A DNA stretch of 64,000 bases from Roseivivax lentus (GTDB lineage: Bacteria; Pseudomonadota; Alphaproteobacteria; Rhodobacterales; Rhodobacteraceae): assembly GCF_900156805.1 (NCBI RefSeq), contig NZ_FTOQ01000008.1:104228-168227 (forward strand), in the 5' to 3' direction. A program made the position numbers and the translations under genes. How positions within the stretch are numbered: position 1 is the first letter of the stretch; each line of letters starts with the position of its first letter. Positions 55,174 through 61,025 of the stretch are shown here, in pieces. Below the pieces are notes generated by a model, which did not search any database, had not been told where the DNA came from, and worked only from the letters and a program-made list of their open reading frames with translations.

Positions 55174-56136
55174 ATGAGCGCCGATATCCGCCCTCTGCGC
55201 GACACCGATGCGGGGCCGTTCGTCGAGGTCGCGCTCGGCTCCGGGCCGGTGCGCGCGCGCGTCACCAATGCCGGCGCCGCACTGATCGATCTGCGCCATG
55301 CGGCGGTCGGGCGACCGCTGATCCTGGGTTTTGACGATCCGCAGCGATACCTCGACAACACGCAGTTCATGGGGCCGCTGGTGGGCCGGGTCGCGAACCG
55401 GATCGCCGGGGCGCGGGCGGTGATCGCGGGCATGCCCTGCCGCTTTCCGGTCAACGAGGGCGATCTCATACTGCATGGCGGGCCCGACGGCGCGTGGCGC
55501 AAGCTCTGGACGCTTCAAGACGCCTCGGCCGCGCATGCGCGCTTCGCGCTGACGCTGCCGGACTGGCATATGGGCTTTCCGGGGACGCTGGAGGTCGTGG
55601 CGGAGTACCGCGTTGCGGGCGCCGCGCTGCATCTCAACATCGAGGCCGTCAGCGACCGCGAGACGCTGTGCAACTTCGCCAGCCATGTCTATTATGCCCG
55701 CGGTCCGGAGACGCGTCTGCGCATCGCCGCCGATCATTACCAGCCGGTCGATGCGAGGAACGTGCCCGAGGGCGATCCGGCCCCGGTTGCGGGCACCCGC
55801 TTCGACTATCGCGCGGGGCAGCCGGTGACGGAGCCCATCGACCACAACCTGTGCCTGTCGCGGCATCGCGAGGCGCGGCGCCCGGTGGCCGCGCTGATCC
55901 ATCCCGATTGCACGCTACATCTCGAGACGACCGAGCCGGGGCTGCAGGTCTATGACGGGCGGCATCTCGATCTCGCGGGCGGGCTCGACGGCGCGCATTA
56001 CGGGCCGGGCAGCGGCGTCGCGCTGGAGCCGCAGGCCTGGGTCGACGCGCCCAACCGCTCTTTCGCGGACCAGGTTGTGCTGCGCCCGGGCAACCGCTAC
56101 CGGCAGGAGACCGCAATCCGACTGGAGCCCGCATGA
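55174..56136 (+). CDS. Aldose 1-epimerase family protein
   Basis: A 320-residue galactose mutarotase-like protein. Residues matching the family include GPLVGRVANRIAGAR (~65), LHGGPDGAWRKLW (~88, with the conserved HGG), NFASHVYYAR (~163) and VYDGRHLDLAGG (~245), ending in a carboxylate near VALEPQAWVDAPN. It should interconvert anomers of an aldose. Its stop overlaps the kynureninase start by four bases, an odd pairing of a sugar enzyme with tryptophan breakdown. Confidence 0.87.
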   Translation: MSADIRPLRDTDAGPFVEVALGSGPVRARVTNAGAALIDLRHAAVGRPLILGFDDPQRYLDNTQFMGPLVGRVANRIAGARAVIAGMPCRFPVNEGDLILHGGPDGAWRKLWTLQDASAAHARFALTLPDWHMGFPGTLEVVAEYRVAGAALHLNIEAVSDRETLCNFASHVYYARGPETRLRIAADHYQPVDARNVPEGDPAPVAGTRFDYRAGQPVTEPIDHNLCLSRHREARRPVAALIHPDCTLHLETTEPGLQVYDGRHLDLAGGLDGAHYGPGSGVALEPQAWVDAPNRSFADQVVLRPGNRYRQETAIRLEPA

Positions 56137-57323
56137 CCGACCTGCCCGTGAAGGACCGCTTTCACCTGCCCGAGGGGGTGATCTATCTCGACGGCAATTC
56201 GCTGGGCGTGCTGCCGAAGGGGGCCGCCCGGCGCGCCGTCGAGGTGATCGAGGGCGATTGGGGACAGGAGCTGATCCGCGCCTGGAACAGCCGCGACTGG
56301 ATGGATCTGCCGCGCCGCGTCGGTGACCGGGTGGGCCGCCTGATCGGCGCGCCCGAGGGATCAGTGACCATGGGCGACACCCTGTCGGTGAAGGTCTTCC
56401 AGGCGCTGTCGGCGGCGCTGGAGATGCGCCCCGACCGGCGGGTGATCCTGTCGGATGCGGGGAATTTCCCGTCGGATCTCTACATGGCGGACGGGCTGGT
56501 GCGGCATCTCGGGCGCGACCACGAGGTGCGCACACCCGCGCCCGAAGACGTGCTCGGGGCCATCGACGACGGGGTGGCGGTGGTGATGCTGACCGAGGTC
56601 GATTACCGCACCGGGCGGCGCCATGACGTGTCCGCGATCAGCCGCGCCGCCCATGACGCGGGCGCGGTGATGATCTGGGATCTCGCCCATTCGGCGGGCG
56701 CGCTGCCGGTCGACGTGGTCGCGTGCCGCTGCGAATTCGCGGTGGGCTGCACCTACAAGTACCTCAATGGCGGGCCGGGCGCGCCGGCCTTCATCTACGT
56801 GCGCCCCGATCTCGCCGACAGCATCGACCCGGTGCTGCAGGGCTGGCTCGGTCATGCCGCCCCCTTCGAGATGGCGCGCGATTACCGCCCCGCCCCCGGG
56901 GTGGAGCGGATGCGCGTGGGCACGCCGCCGGTGATCCAGCTTGCGGTGCTCGATGCGGCCCTCGACGCCTGGGAGGGCGTGACGCTCAAGGCCTTGCGCG
57001 CGGCCTCGGTCGCCCTGTCCGAGCGCTTCATCGCCGAGGTGGAGGCGCGCTGCCCGTCGCTGACGCTGGCCTCGCCCCGGGCGGCGGAGGCGCGCGGGTC
57101 GCAGGTCTCCTTCGCGCATCCCGAGGGTTATGCGATCATGCAGGCGCTGATCGCGCGGGGCGTGATCGGGGATTTCCGCGCCCCGGATATCCTGCGCTTC
57201 GGCTTCACGCCGCTCTATCTGGACGAGGCGGACGTGCTGCGCGCGGCGGAGGTGCTGGAGGAGATCATGGCGACCGACGCCTGGCAGGCGCCGGAGTACC
57301 GGGTGCGCGGTCGGGTGACCTGA
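56133..57323 (+). CDS. kynU: Kynureninase
   Basis: A 396-residue fold-type I PLP enzyme that splits kynurenine into anthranilate and alanine. The PLP lysine is K209 in AVGCTYKYLNGGPGAP, with D183 in WDLAHSAGALP. IYLDGNSLGVLPKG near residue 17 and the kynureninase arginine region near the C-terminus (RFGFTPLYLDE) are also present. Coupled to the aldose epimerase; kynA and kynB are not adjacent, although a cyclase-fold gene is 11 kb upstream. Confidence 0.93.
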   Translation: MTDLPVKDRFHLPEGVIYLDGNSLGVLPKGAARRAVEVIEGDWGQELIRAWNSRDWMDLPRRVGDRVGRLIGAPEGSVTMGDTLSVKVFQALSAALEMRPDRRVILSDAGNFPSDLYMADGLVRHLGRDHEVRTPAPEDVLGAIDDGVAVVMLTEVDYRTGRRHDVSAISRAAHDAGAVMIWDLAHSAGALPVDVVACRCEFAVGCTYKYLNGGPGAPAFIYVRPDLADSIDPVLQGWLGHAAPFEMARDYRPAPGVERMRVGTPPVIQLAVLDAALDAWEGVTLKALRAASVALSERFIAEVEARCPSLTLASPRAAEARGSQVSFAHPEGYAIMQALIARGVIGDFRAPDILRFGFTPLYLDEADVLRAAEVLEEIMATDAWQAPEYRVRGRVT

Positions 57324-57744
57324 GGGGGGGTTCGGGCACGGTGGGGCGTCGTCCGCTGGTCTGATCCGGGGGGTCTTGTCACAGACGCATCGCGCGGGGC
57401 GCCGGTCCGGCGGGCTGGCGCAGCAATGTTTGTGGTCAGTGCTTTATGCTGCCGGATCATCGCTCCGTTCCCGCGGCGCGATTGCGGCGCCAAAGCGCCA
57501 GTCCGATAGGGCCGGACCGGCGCTGGCGCGGCGGCTGCTAGCAGCATTGTTTCCGCGCCTCGGGTTACTTCGCTCGACCCTCGGACCGAAGAAACGAGCC
57601 GAATGGCGAAACGATGCAGATGCTTGCCCGCGGGATGGCGCTGTTCCGCGCGGCATGGACGCCTTATCGCGCCACGTCATTGCGCCGTGTGCGCGAAATG
57701 ACGAAAGCGCCAACGCAGACGCGCGGCGTCGGCCCCCCGCCCCC
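57324..57744. other. 421-bp gap between convergent kynU and FAD-oxidase genes
   Basis: No gene seen. It contains the third copy of the two-hairpin element (57439-57561, minus). A segment just beyond its 5' end (about 57580-57600) resembles the sequence just upstream of copy 1 (TTTCTTCGGTCCGA against TTTTTTCGGACCGA), so the repeat family may extend further. Confidence 0.5.
57439..57561 (-). repeat. Interspersed two-hairpin element, copy 3
   Basis: On the minus strand: outer stem GGCGCGG/CCGCGCC with inner GCTGC-TA-GCAGC, then GCGCC-G-GTCCG/CGGAC-T-GGCGC, GGCGCTTTGG, 42 bases and ATAAAGCAC. The closing pair of stem 1 is G-C here and A-T in the other copies, and stem 2 also changes in paired fashion. 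Confidence 0.8.
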
Positions 57745-59133
57745 TCACACCTCCACGATCTTGCCGGGGTTCATCAGGTTCAGCGGGTCGAGCGCGCGCT
57801 TGATATCGGCCATCACGTCGAGCGCATCGCCATGCTCGTCGCGCATATAGCCCATCTTGCCGGTGCCGACGCCGTGCTCGCCGGTTACGGTTCCGCCAAG
57901 CTCCAGCGCGATGTGGCTCACGCGGGAGGCCAGCGCCTTCGCCGCAGCGACCTCGTCCGCCGCCTCGGGATCGACCAGAATCGACAGGTGGAAATTGCCG
58001 TCGCCCACATGCCCCACCAAGGGCGCGATCAGCCCCGCCTCGGCGATGGCGGACTTGGTGCGCGCGATGGCCTCGGCGAGCGCCGAGATCGGCACGCAGC
58101 TGTCGGTGACCACGCCCTTGGCGCCCTGCCGAAGGGCCTGCGCGGCGTAATAGGCGTTGTGCCGCGCCTCCCAGAGCCGGGTGCGGTCCTCGGTCTTCGT
58201 CGCCCATCTGAACTCGGACGCGCCGTGCTCTTCTGCGATCTCGCGGAACTGCGCGACCTGTTCGGCGACGCCCGCTTCGGTGCCGTGGAACTCGAGGAAG
58301 AGATGCGGCGCCTCGGGCATGTCGAGATCGGGATTGTAAAGCGCCATGCCGCGCATCTGCACCTCGTCCAGCAACTCGATCCGGGCCATCGGCAGGCCTG
58401 ACTGGATGGCGAGGATCACCGTATCCACCGCCGCGGGCACGTCCGGGAAGGCGCAGGTCGCCGCCGAGATGCGTTCGGGCTGCCCGAAGAGCCGCACGGT
58501 CAGCGCGGTGATGATCCCGAGCGTGCCCTCCGAGCCCAGGAACAGATGCGTGAGATCGTAGCCCGCCGCGGATTTCCGCGCCCGCGTGCCCGTGCGGATC
58601 ACCCGGCCATCGGCCAGCACCACCTCGAGCGCCAGCACGTTCTCCCGCATGGTGCCGTAGCGCACCGCGTTGGTGCCCGAGGCCCGCGTCGCGGCCATGC
58701 CGCCGAGGCTCGCATTGGCGCCGGGATCGACGGTGAACATCAGCCCCGTCGCGCGCAATTCCTCGTTCAGCTGCTTGCGGGTGACACCGGGCTGCACCAC
58801 CGCGTCGAGATCGGCCTCATGCACCGCAAGCACCCGGTTCATCCGGCTCGTATCGATGGAAATCCCGCCCTGGAGCGGGATCACATGGCCCTCGAGCGAC
58901 GAGCCGATGCCGAAGGGCACGACCGGGCAGCGATGGGCATGGCAGAGCGCCATGATCCGGCTGACCTCCTCGGTCGTCTCGGGGAAAGCCACCGCATCGG
59001 GCAGGTGCGGGGTGGAATAGGCCTCGTCCCGGCCATGCAGATCGCGGATCGACGCGCCGGTGGACAGCCGGTCGCCCAGCTCGGCCCGCAGCGCCTCGAT
59101 CACGTCGGAATGGGGCGATATCTGTCCGTCCAT
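57745..59133 (-). CDS. FAD-linked oxidase (D-lactate dehydrogenase/glycolate oxidase GlcD type)
   Basis: A 462-residue flavoprotein. FAD_binding_4 region (~40-215): VVPFGIGSSLEGHVIPLQGGISIDTSRMN, TVDPGANASLGGMAATRASGTNAVRYGTMRENVL. FAD-oxidase C-terminal domain: GHVGDGNFHLSILVD and GGTVTGEHGVGTGKMGYM. Oxidises a D-2-hydroxy acid, most likely D-lactate; cytochrome c or quinone acceptor unknown. ATG has AGGAGGAGG upstream. Convergent with kynU. Confidence 0.92.
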   Translation of the reverse strand: MDGQISPHSDVIEALRAELGDRLSTGASIRDLHGRDEAYSTPHLPDAVAFPETTEEVSRIMALCHAHRCPVVPFGIGSSLEGHVIPLQGGISIDTSRMNRVLAVHEADLDAVVQPGVTRKQLNEELRATGLMFTVDPGANASLGGMAATRASGTNAVRYGTMRENVLALEVVLADGRVIRTGTRARKSAAGYDLTHLFLGSEGTLGIITALTVRLFGQPERISAATCAFPDVPAAVDTVILAIQSGLPMARIELLDEVQMRGMALYNPDLDMPEAPHLFLEFHGTEAGVAEQVAQFREIAEEHGASEFRWATKTEDRTRLWEARHNAYYAAQALRQGAKGVVTDSCVPISALAEAIARTKSAIAEAGLIAPLVGHVGDGNFHLSILVDPEAADEVAAAKALASRVSHIALELGGTVTGEHGVGTGKMGYMRDEHGDALDVMADIKRALDPLNLMNPGKIVEV

Positions 59134-59239
59134 GGCGTGCCTCCTCCTGCGGTCTCGGGCTTTCCGAAAACTTAGCAGAGCAGGATGCCGGGGATAAGGC
59201 CACGAAGGCCCTCGACGCGCGGTTTGGTCGAAACAGGCC

Positions 59240-59266
59240 GGCCGGCGCGGATCTCGCGCGCCGGCC
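59240..59266 (-). terminator. GC-rich hairpin after the glycine-rich gene
   Basis: Ten-bp perfect arms GGCCGGCGCG/CGCGCCGGCC with a 7-base loop, 34 bases past the glycine-rich gene stop on the minus strand. No T-run; a moderate candidate for transcript end. Confidence 0.45.
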
Positions 59267-59300
59267 CACGACATGTCGACGAGCGCGTGGCCCGCCCGGC

Positions 59301-60254
59301 TCAGCTCGCCTCCGTCTCCTTGTCGGCCCCACTTTTCAAGGGAGCCGAGGCGGAGGTGGAGCGCTGCTGTTGCGTGGACGGACTGGGCGCATATTGCGGT
59401 TCGACTGCCCCACCCCCGCCAAAGCGTCCGGCCGCAGCGGCACCGCCGCCAAATCGACCTGTCCCGCCCGGCTGGCCCGCGGCCCCGCACAAGCGACCTG
59501 CCATTTGGCCAGCCCCACCAGCACCGCCACCAAAGCGGCCCGCCATCGGACCCGCGCCACCGGCACCGCCGCCGAAGCGACCCGCCATCGGACCCGCCCC
59601 ACCAGCAACGCCGCCGAAGCGGCCCGCCATCGGACCCGTCCCACCGGCACCGCCGCCGAAGCGGCCCGCCATCGGACCCGCGCCACCGGCACCGCCACCG
59701 AAGCGGCCCGCCATCGGGCCCGCGCCACCGGCACCACCGCCGAAGCCCTGGCCGCCAGCACCCCAGCCAGCGCCGGCCTGGCCAAACCGGCCTGCCATCG
59801 GGCCTGAGCCGCCGGCCTGTCCAGCCCCGGGAGCACCTCCGACCGCGGCGAGGCGACGACCGGCCATCACTCCCATCAAGAAGGCGCGCATCAGCGCCGG
59901 GTTGCCCTGGCCACCCAAGCCGCCTGCTCCGGCCCCGCCTTGCCCGGCGAATGCTCCGCCGCCAAAGCCCCGACCCTGACCAAAGCCTTGTGCGCCCCCG
60001 TGGCCTGGACCTTGGGCCGCTGATTGACCTTGCCCGAAACGGCCACCACTCTGCGCTCCGAAGCCCTGGCCCGCGTGGCCTTGGTCGCCCGGACCCTGTG
60101 CAGCAAAGCGCTGGCGGGCAAAGCTCTGACCGCCCCCCCCACCGGATCCGATCTGCCCGGCGTCGTAGGGCTGTTTGCCGCCCGCAGCCTCCTGGTCGAG
60201 ACCGTCGCGGCTCAAGTGATCACTTATGAAATTGGGTCCTGGTTTTTCGGTCAT
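59301..60254 (-). CDS. Glycine-rich repeat protein (317 aa), possible export cargo
   Basis: About 38% Gly by eye, no signal peptide. An N-terminal ~40 residues (MTEKPGPNFISDHLSRDGLD...) are normal in composition, followed by Gln/Gly-rich sequence, a short hydrophobic stretch (NPALMRAFLMGVMAG, ~118-132) and six 14-residue repeats of the form FGGGAGGAGPMAGR (~172-255), ending in a Ser/Gln tail. AGGGGG precedes the ATG. The single cysteine is C256. I do not recognise a family. The gene is divergent from the sulfotransferase and on the same strand as the 909-aa export-type gene, which suggests that this protein is its cargo or surface partner. Confidence 0.72.
   Translation of the reverse strand: MTEKPGPNFISDHLSRDGLDQEAAGGKQPYDAGQIGSGGGGGQSFARQRFAAQGPGDQGHAGQGFGAQSGGRFGQGQSAAQGPGHGGAQGFGQGRGFGGGAFAGQGGAGAGGLGGQGNPALMRAFLMGVMAGRRLAAVGGAPGAGQAGGSGPMAGRFGQAGAGWGAGGQGFGGGAGGAGPMAGRFGGGAGGAGPMAGRFGGGAGGTGPMAGRFGGVAGGAGPMAGRFGGGAGGAGPMAGRFGGGAGGAGQMAGRLCGAAGQPGGTGRFGGGAAAAGRFGGGGAVEPQYAPSPSTQQQRSTSASAPLKSGADKETEAS
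59490..59741 (-). repeat. 42-bp coding tandem repeat (six units)
   Basis: Six units of 42 bp encode the 14-residue FGGGAGGAGPMAGR repeat. Units differ at one to four residues (A to T, G to V, P to Q), so the array is not a recent exact duplication. It is the source of long open frames on the other strand. Confidence 0.85.
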
Positions 60255-60380
60255 AATACGCCCCCTTGAAAGATCTTTCCGTTTCAATCTTAGCAAAATT
60301 ATTGCTTGTTCACCATTTTCGGTGTCTTCATGCCGCCTGCCAAGACCCATTTTGCCTATCGAGAAGTTCGAGCCCAAAAT

Positions 60381-60959
60381 ATGACCACAGCCCCTGACTT
60401 TGTGACCGTCGTCTCCGGCCTTCCGCGGTCCGGCACCTCCATGATGATGCGCATGCTTGAAGCAGGCGGCGTGGCACCCGTGGCCGACGGGCTGCGCGAA
60501 GCCAACGAAGACAATCCGATGGGCTATTACGAGTTCGAGCCGGTCAAGGACCTCGACGCGGATCGCTCCTGGGTCGCGCAATCCCGTGGCCGTGCGGTCA
60601 AGGTGATCTACAAGTTGGTATACGACCTGCCGATGGAGGTGCCCTACAAGATCCTCCTAATGCGCCGCGACGTGACCGAGGTGGTGCGCTCTCAGGAAAA
60701 GATGCTTGTCCGGGAGGGGCGGGACCCGGGCGTCGAGGCCCGCGACATGCTCGTACAGCTTTTCCAGCAGGAGATGCAGGCCTTCAGCGAGTGGGCCGCC
60801 GAGCGGGACAATATCGAGGTCTATGACGTCGATTACGCGGGCGTCGTGGGCGATCCCGAACGTGCCGCAGAAGGGATCGCGGCCTGGCTCGGGCTGTCGC
60901 TCGATACCCGGGCTATGGCAGAAGTGGTCAATCCCGATCTCTACCGCAACCGCGCCTGA
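60381..60959 (+). CDS. Sulfotransferase family protein
   Basis: A 192-residue P-loop sulfotransferase-like protein, shorter than typical (250-300). The 5'-phosphosulfate loop is SGLPRSGTSMMMRML (~12-26), with the lysine replaced by Arg as in many bacterial members, and the 3'-phosphate motif is in LLMRRDVTEVVRSQEKML (~92-109, R and S). It should bind PAPS and sulfate a peptide, glycan or small molecule; none is shown. Start at MTTAPDFVTVVS lacks a strong ribosome-binding site; longer starts at 60330 or 60306 exist. It sits between the glycine-rich gene and the HlyD-type gene. Confidence 0.85.
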   Translation: MTTAPDFVTVVSGLPRSGTSMMMRMLEAGGVAPVADGLREANEDNPMGYYEFEPVKDLDADRSWVAQSRGRAVKVIYKLVYDLPMEVPYKILLMRRDVTEVVRSQEKMLVREGRDPGVEARDMLVQLFQQEMQAFSEWAAERDNIEVYDVDYAGVVGDPERAAEGIAAWLGLSLDTRAMAEVVNPDLYRNRA

Positions 60960-61025
60960 GCCCGCCCGCCCCGACCTCGACACAGGGCACGGCCCAGCGC
61001 CGATGGCACGAGGCAGAGCAACAAA

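Noticed and set aside
57600..57740. Small genes in the kynU/FAD-oxidase gap
   Set aside because: Frames are short, lack ribosome-binding sites and overlap the two-hairpin repeat or its flank.
59490..59741. CRISPR or noncoding satellite
   Set aside because: The period of 42 bp is in frame and encodes a regular 14-residue repeat inside a supported gene.
59185..60229. Pro/Ala- and Arg/His-rich plus-strand frames opposite the glycine-rich gene
   Set aside because: The repetitive composition follows from the complement of the 42-bp repeat; the minus-strand gene has a good ribosome-binding site and start, while these do not.
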